64,000 nt of DNA from Ectopseudomonas alcaliphila (GCF_900101755.1 NZ_FNAE01000011.1:35886-99885); one strand, 5' to 3'; positions 8,175 through 17,515 are shown, numbered from the stretch's first letter. The notes: a model not told the origin generated them from the sequence alone. Numbers and translations are program-made.

Positions 8175-11057
8175 ATGCTTCGACCGCTTCGCTCACTGAT
8201 ATTGCTGCTTTGCCTGGCCTGCGTCGTGCCGGCCTGGGCGAGCAGTGCGCTGCCGCTGCTCAAGCTCAGCGCCGCCGACCTGGCCGAACCGGTGAGCATC
8301 GAGCGCAGCCTGCTGCTGGAAGACCCCAGTGGCCAGCTGACCGCCAGTGAAGTGCTGCAGCGCATCACCGAGCAAGGCAGGGAGGTGCAGGGTACCGCGC
8401 GCATCGGCTACACGCGTAGCGCCTGGTGGCTTGCCGTACAACTGCAAACACCACCGGCCGAACGTCTGCAGCTGATCATCGGCCAGACCTTCCTCGATGA
8501 TCTGGAAGTCTGGCTGTTCGATGGAGAACAAGCTCTGGGTCCGCTGTACAGCGGGACAACACGATCGTTCCTGGAGCGTGGCGAGCCCTACCCGCAGTTT
8601 CTGCTCAACCTGCCGCGCCTGGGCGAAGGCCCACACAGCCTGCTGCTGCGCGTACAGAGCCATTCGGCGATCAACCTGCCACTGCAGGTGGTCGGCGCCG
8701 AGCAGGGCCAACAGCTGATCGCCCACAGCTGGCTGCAAAGCGGTCTGTTGATCGGCGCCCTGCTCGCCCTGGCACTGTTCTATCTGGTCAAGTACAGCAC
8801 CCTGCGCGAAACGCAACTGGCCTATTTCAGCCTCACCTCGCTGTGCGTGGCGTTGTACAACACCAGCCTGTACAACATCGCCGGACTGCTCTGGCCGCAG
8901 TGGACGCTGCTACCCAAGTTGCTGGTCAACCTGACCACCGCGGGCATGCTGATCTTCAGCTCGCTGTTTCTCGCCAGCGCTCTGCGCCTGCAGCTTGGAC
9001 GCCTGCGCTGGCTGCGAGACGCCCTGTTCGCCGCCATCCTGCTGGTGTGCATTGGCGGCCTGGCCAGCAGTCACGCCTATACCTACCAGACGCTCAATCT
9101 GCTGATCCTCTGCACTGGCCTCTACCAGTTGCTGGTGATGTGCCTGGGCGTCCACCAGCGCCGCCCCTATGCGCCGGGTTATCTGCTGTGCTGGAGCGCG
9201 GTGCTGGTGCTGATGCTGCTGGTGCCGCTGAGCCGGGTCGGTCTGGTTCCGCTGCCTGCCGGCTTTCATGCCCTGTATGCCTACCTGCCGGCGCTGAGCA
9301 TGCTGCTGTTCGGTGCCCTGCTCGACAAACAGCTGGAGCGCGTGCGCCGGGTCCTGCTGAGCAGCCAGGCGCAGGCCATCGACAACCTGGAACAGTACCA
9401 GGCGCTGTTTCGCAACAGCGGTGAGGGCATATTCCGCTGCCAGCGCGACGGCCGCCTGCTGGAGGCCAACCCGAGCCTGGCGCGTCTGCTCGGCAGTGCC
9501 AGCCTGCCGGATGACATCGACCAGCTCTCCCTGCAGCGTCTGCTGGGTGAAGCGCAGTGGCGCGCGCTGCTGCGCCAGCTCGACGAGCAGGCCGGCATGG
9601 TCAGCTGCGAATGTGAACTCTACGACCTCAAGCAGCGCCCGCTATGGGTCTACCTGTCACTGCACCTGCGCCCACAGCGGGACTGCATCGAGGGCATCGT
9701 GGTCGATCTCAGCGAGCGCCGCGCCCTTGAGGAACGCCTGCAGCAACTGGCCGCGCATGACGCGCTGACCGGTCTGCTCAACCGCCGCGAACTGGAAAGG
9801 CTGCTCTCGGAAACCCTGGGCGGCACCGCCAAACGCCGCTTCAGCCATTTGCTGCACCTGAGCCTGGACCGCTTCAAGCAGGTCAACGACCTCTGCGGCC
9901 ACTCTGCCGGCGACCAGTTGCTCAGACAACTGGCAACCCAGCTCGCGCACCAGTTGCCGCGCCATGCCGAACTGGCCCGCGTCGGCGGTGACGAGTTTGC
10001 CGTACTGCTGCGCGAGGTCGATGACGACGCCGCTCTCAAACAGGCCGAGGCCCTGCGCCGGGCGGTCGAGCAGTTCGTCTTCACCTGGCAGGGGCGCCCC
10101 TTCCGTCTGCACACCAGCATCGGCCTGCTCGCCCTCGGCTCCGGCGTACGCGACTGGGAGACCGCACTGACCTGGGCCAGCAGCGCCAGCCAGCTGGCCA
10201 AGCATCAGGGCCGCAACCGCGTGTGCCAGTTCAACCCGGAAGATGGCGCGCTGCTCGAGCATCAACGCCAGCTGCAGTGGATCACCCGCTTGCGCGAAGC
10301 CTGCGAACGCGGCCATTTCGAGCTGTTCTACCAACCGGTACAGGCGCTGCAGAGTGCCACCGCCGGCCTGCACTACGAAGTCCTGCTGCGCTACCGCGAC
10401 CCGCAGAGCGGCGAGTGGATCAGCCCGGCGCAGTTTCTCGACGCAGCGGCGCGTTATGACTTTCTCGGCGCCATCGACCGCTGGGTCGTCCAGCACCTGT
10501 GCGCCTGGCTGGCAGCCAACCCGCGACACCTGGCGCAACTGGCTCAGGTCAACGTCAACCTCAGCGCCAGCTCCCTGCTCGATTGCGACTTCCACCGTTT
10601 GCTGCAGGACGAACTGCAGCGCCACGGCCTGCCGCCGGGAAAATTCTGCATCGAAGTGACGGAAATGGTCGCCCTCGGTGAGCTGGGCGTCTCCGCGCAG
10701 TGGATCGAGGAGCTGCGCAGCAAGGGGCTGAAAGTCGCCCTGGACGATTTCGGCAGCGGCTTCGCCTCCTACGCTTATCTGCGTCACCTGCCGCTGGACA
10801 TCCTCAAGATCGACGGCAGCTTCATCAGCGGCATCGAGAACGACCCGATCAACCAGGCCATGGTCGGCTCGATGCGGCAGATCGCCGGGCAATTGGGCCT
10901 GCTCACCGTCGCCGAATTCGTCGAAACCCAGGCCAGCCTGGACTGCCTGCGCCGCCTCGGCATCGACTACGCCCAGGGCTACTTCGTTGGCCGCCCGCAG
11001 CCCTTGCGGCAACAGGCCGACGACGCGCGTCGCCCCGATACTCAGGAAGCCTGGTAG
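8175..11057 (+). CDS. 7TM sensor diguanylate cyclase/phosphodiesterase (7TMR-DISM, PAS, GGDEF, EAL)
   Basis: The 960-residue protein starts with a signal peptide, then an extracytoplasmic all-beta domain of about 150 residues, seven hydrophobic helices (about 190-385), a PAS segment around 400-525, a GGDEF domain and an EAL domain. The cyclase signature RVGGDEF is intact at about residues 601-607. The EAL motif reads EVLLR at about 734-738, and later DDFGSGFASYAYL and LKIDGSFI, from about 856 on, keep the metal and loop-6 residues. It should therefore be able to both make and break cyclic di-GMP, or to use one domain as a sensor. The gene ends 16 bases inside the convergent REC-HDOD gene. No clear Shine-Dalgarno sequence was seen. 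Confidence 0.92.
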   Translation: MLRPLRSLILLLCLACVVPAWASSALPLLKLSAADLAEPVSIERSLLLEDPSGQLTASEVLQRITEQGREVQGTARIGYTRSAWWLAVQLQTPPAERLQLIIGQTFLDDLEVWLFDGEQALGPLYSGTTRSFLERGEPYPQFLLNLPRLGEGPHSLLLRVQSHSAINLPLQVVGAEQGQQLIAHSWLQSGLLIGALLALALFYLVKYSTLRETQLAYFSLTSLCVALYNTSLYNIAGLLWPQWTLLPKLLVNLTTAGMLIFSSLFLASALRLQLGRLRWLRDALFAAILLVCIGGLASSHAYTYQTLNLLILCTGLYQLLVMCLGVHQRRPYAPGYLLCWSAVLVLMLLVPLSRVGLVPLPAGFHALYAYLPALSMLLFGALLDKQLERVRRVLLSSQAQAIDNLEQYQALFRNSGEGIFRCQRDGRLLEANPSLARLLGSASLPDDIDQLSLQRLLGEAQWRALLRQLDEQAGMVSCECELYDLKQRPLWVYLSLHLRPQRDCIEGIVVDLSERRALEERLQQLAAHDALTGLLNRRELERLLSETLGGTAKRRFSHLLHLSLDRFKQVNDLCGHSAGDQLLRQLATQLAHQLPRHAELARVGGDEFAVLLREVDDDAALKQAEALRRAVEQFVFTWQGRPFRLHTSIGLLALGSGVRDWETALTWASSASQLAKHQGRNRVCQFNPEDGALLEHQRQLQWITRLREACERGHFELFYQPVQALQSATAGLHYEVLLRYRDPQSGEWISPAQFLDAAARYDFLGAIDRWVVQHLCAWLAANPRHLAQLAQVNVNLSASSLLDCDFHRLLQDELQRHGLPPGKFCIEVTEMVALGELGVSAQWIEELRSKGLKVALDDFGSGFASYAYLRHLPLDILKIDGSFISGIENDPINQAMVGSMRQIAGQLGLLTVAEFVETQASLDCLRRLGIDYAQGYFVGRPQPLRQQADDARRPDTQEAW

Positions 11058-12257
11058 AGCTCCACCGGCACGCGCTCGAGCAGCGCCAGATCCAAGCGCA
11101 ACATGCGCACGCTGCGCGCCTCGGCCAGGCTGGCTGGCAGCTCGTTGCTTGGCAAGGCCAGCAACAGGCCGGTGAGATTGAGCACCAGTGCCTCACGCGA
11201 GAACACGCCACTGCCCAGGCTGTAGAGCGCGGCGATCAGCTCGCGCAGGCCGAACGGCAAACGCCAGCGGATACGCAGTGCCGAACCGAAACTCGCCGAG
11301 CGGCGCTGCATCGCATCGTCGATCTGCTCATTGCTCAGTTCACCACCTGCTTCCTGCCAGTCCTGCAGGCTGCGCAGCAGGGCCAGTTCGCCCAGATTGT
11401 GCAGCAGGCCGGCGGTGTAGCAGAGCTCGGCGTCCAGTTTCAGCTCGAGCGCCAGCCAGCGTGCCAGCTCGGCACTGCGTCGCGCTCGTTGCCAGGTATG
11501 CGCGGCCAACTCGGCCAATCGCGGGTCACGCAGCTGTGCATTGCGCTGCAGAGCCAGCCCCAGCACCAGGTTCAGTGTGCGCGCCACACCCAGGCGATGC
11601 AGCGCCTGCGTCAGGGTATGACAAGGCACCCCCCTGATGCTGCGCGGCAGTGCTGGCGGCGGCAATCAGCAGCGCGGTGATCTGCGGGTCGCTACCGAAC
11701 ACGGTCTCCAGCTCGCCCAGGTCCTGCTCGCCGGTCTGCAATCCCTGGCTCACGGCATTACGTACGTCGCTGAGCAGCGGCGCGCCCTGCCCCTCTTCGC
11801 GCACCGTATCGAGAAAGTCACGCAGCTCGCTGACCAGCAGCGGCTCGCGCACCACCACCGCTGCCGCAGGCGAGGGCAACAACGTGCGCAGCCGCTGCCG
11901 CAGACTCTCGGCATTGAAGGGTTTGCCCAGGTAGGCACTGGGCGCCAGCGGCCGAGCGGCGCGGACGCTGCTGGCATCCAGGCGACCACTGATGAGCACG
12001 AACGGCAGCGCCGGTGTACGCGGGTGACGGCGCAACTGGCGCAGCAGCTCCAGGCCATCGAGCCCCGGCAGCTCGCCATCGGCGATCACCAGGTCGGGCA
12101 AACGGCGTTTGCAGCGCGCCAGTGCCGCCTGGCCATCGCTGACCTGCAACACACGGGCATCGCCACACACATCGAGCACCAGTTGCTGCAGCAGGCTGGA
12201 GGTCCAGGGGTCCGCCTCGGCAATCAGGACTTCCACACTATGAGCTGAAGCGGTCAT
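11042..12257 (-). pseudogene. REC-HDOD response regulator, frameshifted
   Basis: The first part starts at the ATG at 12257, after AGAGG, and encodes a receiver domain with phosphoacceptor Asp60 (DLVIADGELPG) and Lys112 (YLGKPF). The second part, in another frame and ending at 11042, encodes an HDOD-type domain with RLGVARTLNLVLGLAL and AGLLHNLGELALL. Frame is lost at a run of six C on the plus strand (11629-11634). Removing one base joins AAQHQG to VPCHTLTQALHRLG and restores a continuous protein of about 404 residues. Without correction, the first frame continues with an unrelated tail to 11526. It could be a true mutation, a phase-variable tract or a sequencing error. In Pseudomonas such proteins act in signalling with unknown outputs. 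Confidence 0.8.
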
Positions 12258-12498
12258 GCGAGCCTCTGGGCGAATGACGAACGGAGGGTGCCCGAACCCC
12301 ATGTGCCCACATCCACGGCAAAGCTGATGGATGAGTCAGTTCCAGGGCAGCAGCGCAGTCTAAACCTGGGTTTTGCGTGACGTAAGTCGCAGTTGGTCGA
12401 GTAGCGCAAAAAAATGCGCGACCAATAGTCGCGCGACCGGCCAGCACGAATGAGCCGTGCAATCGCTAGCCCCGGGGCCGCCAGGAAATACGGGGCAT
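12258..12498. other. Intergenic region between REC-HDOD gene and rpmG terminator
   Basis: This stretch holds the upstream region of the REC-HDOD gene. A small hairpin, GCGCA at 12404-12408 and TGCGC at 12415-12419 around a loop of A residues, is visible. An imperfect palindrome GCGTGACGTAAGTCGC lies at about 12375-12390. Neither has a demonstrated role. Confidence 0.35.
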
Positions 12499-12530
12499 AA
12501 AAAAGCCCGCCGGTTAGGGCGGGCTTCTTC
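12499..12530 (-). terminator. Rho-independent terminator after rpmG
   Basis: On the minus strand a GC-rich stem (arms 12517-12525 and 12503-12511) with loop TAACC is followed by a run of six T. It lies 18 bases past the rpmG stop and should end the rpmB-rpmG transcript. Confidence 0.9.
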
Positions 12531-12547
12531 GACAGGCAGCCGATCAA

Positions 12548-12703
12548 TTACTTGATCTTGGCTTCCTTGTACATCACGTGCTTGCGTACGACCGGATCGA
12601 ATTTCTTGATTTCGATCTTGTCAGGGGTGGTGCGCTTGTTCTTGTCGGTGGTGTAGAAGTGGCCGGTACCGGCGCTGGACACCAAACGGATCAGTTCACG
12701 CAT
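12548..12703 (-). CDS. rpmG: 50S ribosomal protein L33
   Basis: A 51-residue basic protein (starts MRELIRLVSSAGTGHFYTT, ends KEAKIK) matches bacterial L33 over its full length. It binds the 50S subunit near the E site. The cysteine pairs of the zinc-binding form are absent, so this is the zinc-independent type. Only 10 bases separate it from rpmB upstream, forming the conserved rpmBG operon. AGGAGA lies just upstream of the start. Confidence 0.97.
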   Translation of the reverse strand: MRELIRLVSSAGTGHFYTTDKNKRTTPDKIEIKKFDPVVRKHVMYKEAKIK

Positions 12704-12713
12704 GACTCTCTCC

Positions 12714-12950
12714 TTAAACCTTTTCGCCGCGAGCGCGCAGCTCAGCCAGCACTACGTCGATGCCACGCTTGTCGATAACACGCATGCCTTTGGCAGATAC
12801 GCGCAGACGCACGAAGCGCTTCTCGGACTCGACCCAGAAGCGATGGTGCTGCAGGTTCGGCAGGAAACGACGACGGGTTTTGTTGTTTGCGTGGGAAATG
12901 TTGTTCCCGGTTACCGGACCCTTACCGGTAACTTGACAGACTCTCGACAT
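12714..12950 (-). CDS. rpmB: 50S ribosomal protein L28
   Basis: The 78-residue sequence begins MSRVCQVTGKGPVTGNNISH and carries the conserved KTRRRFLPNLQ segment of L28, a 50S subunit protein. The usual length in gammaproteobacteria is 78. It is the first gene of rpmB-rpmG, with a promoter candidate about 150 bases upstream and a hairpin in the leader. CxxC zinc motifs are not present. Confidence 0.97.
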   Translation of the reverse strand: MSRVCQVTGKGPVTGNNISHANNKTRRRFLPNLQHHRFWVESEKRFVRLRVSAKGMRVIDKRGIDVVLAELRARGEKV

Positions 12951-12975
12951 GCCTCAGCCCTCTAAAACCACATGC

Positions 12976-12994
12976 CCAACCCGGCATGGGTTGG
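12976..12994 (-). promoter_or_regulatory. Leader hairpin of rpmB
   Basis: Seven-base arms CCAACCC (12976-12982) and GGGTTGG (12988-12994) enclose a five-base loop, 26 bases before the rpmB start in the predicted 5' untranslated region. A role in autoregulation is only a suggestion. Confidence 0.4.
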
Positions 12995-13097
12995 CCGCTT
13001 AAACTCAATGTCATTGGCGCTCGGCGCCGCGTTTCTCGAGGGTCTTACCGGGCGCACTGGATAGCGCAAGAACCGGGCCCCTAGAAAAGAGCGCTGC

Positions 13098-13126
13098 TTT
13101 ATACCAGAAAGCCCTGAGAGCAACAA
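13098..13126 (-). promoter_or_regulatory. Sigma-70 promoter of rpmB-rpmG
   Basis: On the minus strand TTGTTG (13121-13126) and TATAAA (13098-13103) are separated by exactly 17 bases. They sit about 150 bases upstream of rpmB, as expected for a strong ribosomal protein promoter with a leader. Confidence 0.65.
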
Positions 13127-13295
13127 GGAAAAACGCAGGATAGAACTCAAGCCCGAGCAAGCACACCTGCGGGGAGCCGGGCCCTTGGGGCCTGATCAAG
13201 ATTTGACCGCTCGTCGCCTCGATCGGGTATTCAGCGCCCGGCAAATCGACTAGGGTTGCAAGCTTGCCGTTCACGCCAGGAATGAGGACTTCACC

Positions 13296-14873
13296 ATGCG
13301 CCTGTTGCTCGCTGCTCTACTGTGCTCCCCGATCCTGGCTCAGGCCGCCACCCTCAGCGTCTGCACCGAAGCCAGCCCGGAGGGTTTCGACGTGGTGCAG
13401 TACAACTCGCTGACCACCACCAATGCCTCGGCCGACATGCTGATGAACCGCCTGGTGGAGTTCGATGCCGAGCAGGGCAAGCTGCTGCCGAGCCTGGCGC
13501 GCAGCTGGTCGATCTCCGCCGACGGCCTGGTCTACGACTTCGAACTGCGCGACGACGTGCAGTTTCACCACAGCGCCGATTTCTCGCCCAGCCGCAACCT
13601 CGACGCTCAGGACGTGCTGTTCAGCTTCCAGCGCATGCTCGATCCTCAGCACCCCTGGCACGCGGTCGCCACCAGCGGTTATCCCCACGCCCAGTCGATG
13701 CAGTGGCCAAGCCTGATCGCCAAGGTCGAGGCGCCGGATGCACATAGCGTGCGCATCACCCTGAACCGCCGCGATGCGACCTTCCTCGCCACCCTGAGCA
13801 TGGGCTTCGCCTCTATCTACTCCGCCGAATATGCCGACAAGCTCCTGGCCGCCGGTACACCGCAGAGGCTCAACAGCGCGCCAGTGGGCAGCGGCCCGTT
13901 CGTTTTCGAGCGTTTCCAGAAGGATGCCGCGGTGCGCTACCGCGCCAATCCCGATTACTTTGGCGGCAAGCCGGGCGTGGACCGGGTGATCTTCGCCATC
14001 ACCCCGGACAGCAACGTGCGCCTGCAGAAACTGCGCCGTGGCGAATGCCAGATCGCCCTGTCGCCGAAACCGCAGGACGTGCAGGCCATCGCTGGCGACG
14101 CCAAGCTGAAAAGTGCGCAGACCGCCGCCTTCATGACCGCCTTCGTCGGCATCAACAGCCAGCACCCGCCGCTGGACAAACCGCAAGTGCGCCAGGCGAT
14201 CAACCTGGCGTTCGACAAGGCCAGCTACGTCAAGGCCGTGTTCGAAGGCAGTGCCGAGCCGGCCAATGGCCCTTACCCGCCGAATACCTGGAGCTACGCC
14301 AGCGAGCTGCCTGGCTATGCGCATGAGCCAGACAAGGCCCGCGCCCTGCTGGCCGAGGCTGGTCTGGCAGAGGGTTTCAAAACCACCATCTGGACCCGCC
14401 CCAGTGGCAGCCTGCTCAACCCCAATCCCAGCCTCGGCGCGCAATTGCTGCAGGCGGATCTGGCCAAGGTGGGCATCGCTGCCGGGATTCGTGTGATCGA
14501 GTGGGGCGAGCTGATCCGCCGCGCCAAGGCCGGCGAGCATGACCTGCTGTTCATGGGCTGGGCCGGCGACAATGGTGACCCGGACAATTTCCTCACCCCG
14601 CAATTTTCCTGCGCCTCAGTGGAATCCGGGCTGAACTTCGCCCGCTACTGCGACGCAGCGCTGGACAAGCTGATCGCCGATGGCAAAGCCAGCAGCGACC
14701 AGGATGAACGCAGCCGCCTTTATCATCAGGCGCAGACGATCATTCAGGAGCAGGCGCTCTGGCTGCCGCTAGCCCACCCCACCGCCTTCGCGCTGCTCAG
14801 CAGCAAGGTCGAGGGCTACCAGGTCAGTCCGTTCGGCCGGCAGAATTTCGCCTCGGTACAACTGGCACCATAA
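13296..14873 (+). CDS. ABC transporter periplasmic peptide-binding protein (DppA/SBP_bac_5 family)
   Basis: This 525-residue protein begins with a signal peptide ending near AQAA and continues into TLSVCTEASPEGFDVVQYN, the standard opening of dipeptide-binding DppA-like proteins. NRLVEFDAEQGKLLPSLARSW and DVLFSFQRMLDPQHPW are family landmarks. It would capture peptides in the periplasm for an ABC permease, but no permease or ATPase genes lie next to it, so it must work with a transporter encoded elsewhere. In related pseudomonads a similar orphan binding protein sits beside rpmBG. Confidence 0.9.
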   Translation: MRLLLAALLCSPILAQAATLSVCTEASPEGFDVVQYNSLTTTNASADMLMNRLVEFDAEQGKLLPSLARSWSISADGLVYDFELRDDVQFHHSADFSPSRNLDAQDVLFSFQRMLDPQHPWHAVATSGYPHAQSMQWPSLIAKVEAPDAHSVRITLNRRDATFLATLSMGFASIYSAEYADKLLAAGTPQRLNSAPVGSGPFVFERFQKDAAVRYRANPDYFGGKPGVDRVIFAITPDSNVRLQKLRRGECQIALSPKPQDVQAIAGDAKLKSAQTAAFMTAFVGINSQHPPLDKPQVRQAINLAFDKASYVKAVFEGSAEPANGPYPPNTWSYASELPGYAHEPDKARALLAEAGLAEGFKTTIWTRPSGSLLNPNPSLGAQLLQADLAKVGIAAGIRVIEWGELIRRAKAGEHDLLFMGWAGDNGDPDNFLTPQFSCASVESGLNFARYCDAALDKLIADGKASSDQDERSRLYHQAQTIIQEQALWLPLAHPTAFALLSSKVEGYQVSPFGRQNFASVQLAP

Positions 14874-14885
14874 GCCGTCATCGTG

Positions 14886-14979
14886 GTGGGCTAAAGCCCA
14901 CCCTACACACTGTAGGAGCGGATTTATCCGCGATGGGGCTGGCACCGAGCCGCCAGGATCGCGGATAAATCCGCTCCTA
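14886..14979. repeat. REP-type palindromes after the peptide-binding protein gene
   Basis: A short palindrome GGTGGGCTAAAGCCCACC (14885-14902) is followed by 22-base inverted arms at 14913-14934 and 14958-14979 containing GGAGCGGATTTATCCGCGAT. The block fills the gap between two convergent genes and could stabilise or terminate both transcripts. The first motif recurs near 48290. Confidence 0.75.
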
Positions 14980-14996
14980 CCGTCAGTGCGCCGCAC

Positions 14997-15671
14997 CTAC
15001 ATCCAGCCCAACTCGGCCATGGACAGCGGCTCGCCATCGCCGACGATGAAGTGATCGAGCACGCGCACCTCCACCAACGCCAGGGCATCCTTGAGGCGCT
15101 GAGTCAGCACGCGGTCGGCCTGGCTGGGCTCCGATACACCTGATGGATGGTTGTGGGTAAGGATTACTGCGGCGGCATTGTTGGCCAGCGAACGCTTGAC
15201 CACCTGCCGCGGATAAACACTGGCGCTGTCGATACTGCCGCGAAACAACACCTCGAACGCCAGCACACGGTGCTTGGCATCGAGGAACAGGCAGCCAAAT
15301 ACCTCATGCGGTTCGTGACGCAGCTGCGCCTTGAGGTAGTCGCGTACCGCCTGCGGGCTTTCCAGCGCCGAATCGCGACGCAGGCGCTCGGCCAGATGGC
15401 GCCGCGACATCTCCAGCACCGCCTGCAGTTGCGCGTATTTGGCGGGGCCCAGCCCGAGGTGCCGGCTGAAGCCTGGCAGATCGGCTTCCAGCAAGGCTCT
15501 CAGGCTGCCGAATTCGCTGAGCAGATAGCGCGCCAGATCCACCGCACTCTTGCCGGTCACCCCGGTACGCAGAAAGATCGCCAGCAGCTCGGCGTCGGTC
15601 AGCGACGCCGCGCCCTGCTCCAGCAGTTTCTCCCGCGGACGCTCTGCTGCGGGCCAATCGCGAATGCTCAT
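14997..15671 (-). CDS. radC: RadC family protein (JAB1/MPN-type putative metalloprotease)
   Basis: The ATG at 15671 follows GGAGG by five bases and gives 224 residues, the normal size. A helix-hairpin-helix region (about 28-90) precedes a JAMM-like domain with HNHPSG at 173-178 and Asp186, the zinc-binding set. The family was once linked to DNA repair, but its biochemical function remains unsettled. It diverges from coaBC, as in P. aeruginosa and E. coli-type arrangements. Confidence 0.93.
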   Translation of the reverse strand: MSIRDWPAAERPREKLLEQGAASLTDAELLAIFLRTGVTGKSAVDLARYLLSEFGSLRALLEADLPGFSRHLGLGPAKYAQLQAVLEMSRRHLAERLRRDSALESPQAVRDYLKAQLRHEPHEVFGCLFLDAKHRVLAFEVLFRGSIDSASVYPRQVVKRSLANNAAAVILTHNHPSGVSEPSQADRVLTQRLKDALALVEVRVLDHFIVGDGEPLSMAELGWM

Positions 15672-15810
15672 GTACACCTCCCTATTGAGCCAGACGCCCG
15701 CTGTTCCGCTGCGGGCGCTGTGCTATCGTAGCCCATCTTTTTACACGGGGCCGGCCTGGGGAGGCGTTGGCCACGTGGTGCACATCCACCGGTATATAAA
15801 AGGCAAGCCT

Positions 15811-17019
15811 ATGCAGCGGCTGTATCGCAAACGCATCATCGTCGGCGTGGGGGGCGGTATTGCTGCCTACAAGAGCGCCGAACTGGTTCGCCGACTCAAG
15901 GATCAGGGCGCCGAAGTCCGCGTGGTGATGACCCAGGGCGGGCGCGAGTTCATCACCCCGCTGACCCTGCAGGCCCTTTCGGGCCACCCCGTCCATCTCG
16001 ACCTGCTCGACCCGGCCGCCGAAGCGGCGATGGGCCATATCGAACTGGCGCGCTGGGCCGATCTGATTCTCATCGCCCCGGCCACCGCCGACCTGATCGC
16101 GCGCCTGGCCCAGGGCGTGGCCAACGACCTGCTGACCACCCTGGTACTGGCTACCGATGCGCCGATTGCCCTGGCTCCGGCAATGAACCAGGCGATGTGG
16201 CGCGACGACGCCACCCAGGCCAACCTCGGTCTGCTGCAGCAACGCGGCATGCGCCTGTTCGGCCCGGCATCCGGCAGCCAGGCCTGCGGCGATGTCGGCC
16301 TCGGTCGCATGCTCGAGCCCGACGACCTCGCCCATCTCGCCGCCGACTGCTTCCAGCGCCAGGCGCTCGATGGCGTGCATATCCTGATCACTGCCGGGCC
16401 GACCCAGGAAAACATCGACCCGGTGCGTTACATCACCAACCACAGCTCCGGCAAGATGGGCTTCGCCCTGGCCGAGGCCGCCGCCGAAGCCGGCGCGCGG
16501 GTAACGCTGGTCAGCGGCCCGGTGCACCTGCCGACGCCGGACCGGGTCAGCCGCATCGATGTGGTCAGCGCCCGCGACATGCTTGCCGCCTGCGAAGCCG
16601 CCATGCCCTGCGACGTGTTGATCGCCGCTGCAGCAGTGGCCGACTACCGCCCAGAAGTGGTAGCCCAGCACAAATTGAAGAAAGACCCCACCAGCGGCGA
16701 GGGGATGCTCCTGCAAATGGTGCGCAACCCGGATATCCTCGCCACCATCGCCGGCCGCGAGGATCGTCCGTTCAGCGTGGGCTTCGCCGCCGAAACCGAG
16801 AACCTGCTCGAATACGCCTCGCGCAAGCTGCGCGACAAGAATCTCGACCTGATCGTCGCCAATGATGTGGCCAACCCCAGCATCGGCTTCAATAGTGAAG
16901 AGAACGCCATCACCGTGATCGACCGCGAGCTGCAGCAAACCAGCTTCGCCCAGACCAGCAAGGGCAAGATCGCCCGCCAGTTGATCACCCTTATCGCCGA
17001 ACGACTGAACAAGAACTGA
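15811..17019 (+). CDS. coaBC: Bifunctional phosphopantothenoylcysteine decarboxylase/phosphopantothenate-cysteine ligase
   Basis: The 402-residue protein makes 4'-phosphopantetheine for coenzyme A in two steps. The flavin-binding CoaC half carries His76 (MGHIEL), Asn126 (APAMNQAMW) and active Cys159 (GSQACGDVG). The CoaB half carries ITAGPTQENIDPVRYITN, SSGKMG and KLKKDP, with AAAVADYRP near 270. The start at 15811 is chosen because MQRLYRKRIIVGVGGGIAAYK matches the family N-terminus. Longer upstream frames cross the radC region and are not plausible. dut follows two bases later. Confidence 0.96.
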   Translation: MQRLYRKRIIVGVGGGIAAYKSAELVRRLKDQGAEVRVVMTQGGREFITPLTLQALSGHPVHLDLLDPAAEAAMGHIELARWADLILIAPATADLIARLAQGVANDLLTTLVLATDAPIALAPAMNQAMWRDDATQANLGLLQQRGMRLFGPASGSQACGDVGLGRMLEPDDLAHLAADCFQRQALDGVHILITAGPTQENIDPVRYITNHSSGKMGFALAEAAAEAGARVTLVSGPVHLPTPDRVSRIDVVSARDMLAACEAAMPCDVLIAAAAVADYRPEVVAQHKLKKDPTSGEGMLLQMVRNPDILATIAGREDRPFSVGFAAETENLLEYASRKLRDKNLDLIVANDVANPSIGFNSEENAITVIDRELQQTSFAQTSKGKIARQLITLIAERLNKN

Positions 17020-17021
17020 CC

Positions 17022-17477
17022 ATGCACGCTCTGCAAGCCAAGATCCTCGACCCCCGCCTCGGCCAGGAATTCCCTCTGCCGCAATACGCCACGCCCGGCT
17101 CCGCCGGCCTCGACCTGCGCGCCATGCTCAAGGAGGAGATCGTCCTCGAGCCAGGCCAGACCGTGCTGATCCCGACGGGCCTGTCGATCTACATCGGCGA
17201 CCCCGGCCTGGCGGCGATGATCCTGCCGCGCTCGGGCCTGGGCCACAAACACGGCATCGTGCTCGGCAACCTGGTCGGTCTGATCGACTCGGACTACCAG
17301 GGCGAGCTGATGGTGTCGTGCTGGAACCGTGGTCAGACGCCCTTCACCATCGCCATCGGCGAGCGTATCGCGCAGTTGGTGCTGGTGCCGGTGGTGCAGG
17401 CCCACTTCGAGCTGGTCGAGCAGTTCGACGAGACCCAGCGTGGCGCCGGCGGCTTCGGCCACTCCGGTAGCCACTGA
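17022..17477 (+). CDS. dut: Deoxyuridine 5'-triphosphate nucleotidohydrolase
   Basis: This 151-residue enzyme hydrolyses dUTP to dUMP, keeping uracil out of DNA and feeding thymidylate synthesis. The five trimeric dUTPase motifs are visible: AGLDLRA near the front, PRSGLGHKHG, NLVGLIDSDYQGEL, ERIAQLV, and GAGGFGHSG at the C-terminus. It begins two bases after coaBC and is likely co-transcribed with it. Confidence 0.97.
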   Translation: MHALQAKILDPRLGQEFPLPQYATPGSAGLDLRAMLKEEIVLEPGQTVLIPTGLSIYIGDPGLAAMILPRSGLGHKHGIVLGNLVGLIDSDYQGELMVSCWNRGQTPFTIAIGERIAQLVLVPVVQAHFELVEQFDETQRGAGGFGHSGSH

Positions 17478-17515
17478 CTCATACCCCACAGGACGACCCG
17501 CCGAGGAGCACCTAC

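Larger units (their letters stand above)
12951..13295. other. Intergenic region between rpmB and the peptide-binding protein gene
   Basis: This 345-base divergent region contains the rpmB promoter and leader hairpin. The Shine-Dalgarno of the rightward gene (GAGG, about eight bases before 13296) lies at its right end. A rightward promoter was not pinned down. Open frames here look non-coding. Confidence 0.5.

Noticed and set aside
12375..12390. Palindrome GCGTGACGTAAGTCGC as an operator
   Set aside because: It is imperfect, occurs once in the window and no regulator can be assigned.
13011..13274. An 87-codon minus-strand frame in the rpmB upstream region
   Set aside because: It lies across the rpmB promoter and leader, has no Shine-Dalgarno and no recognisable family.
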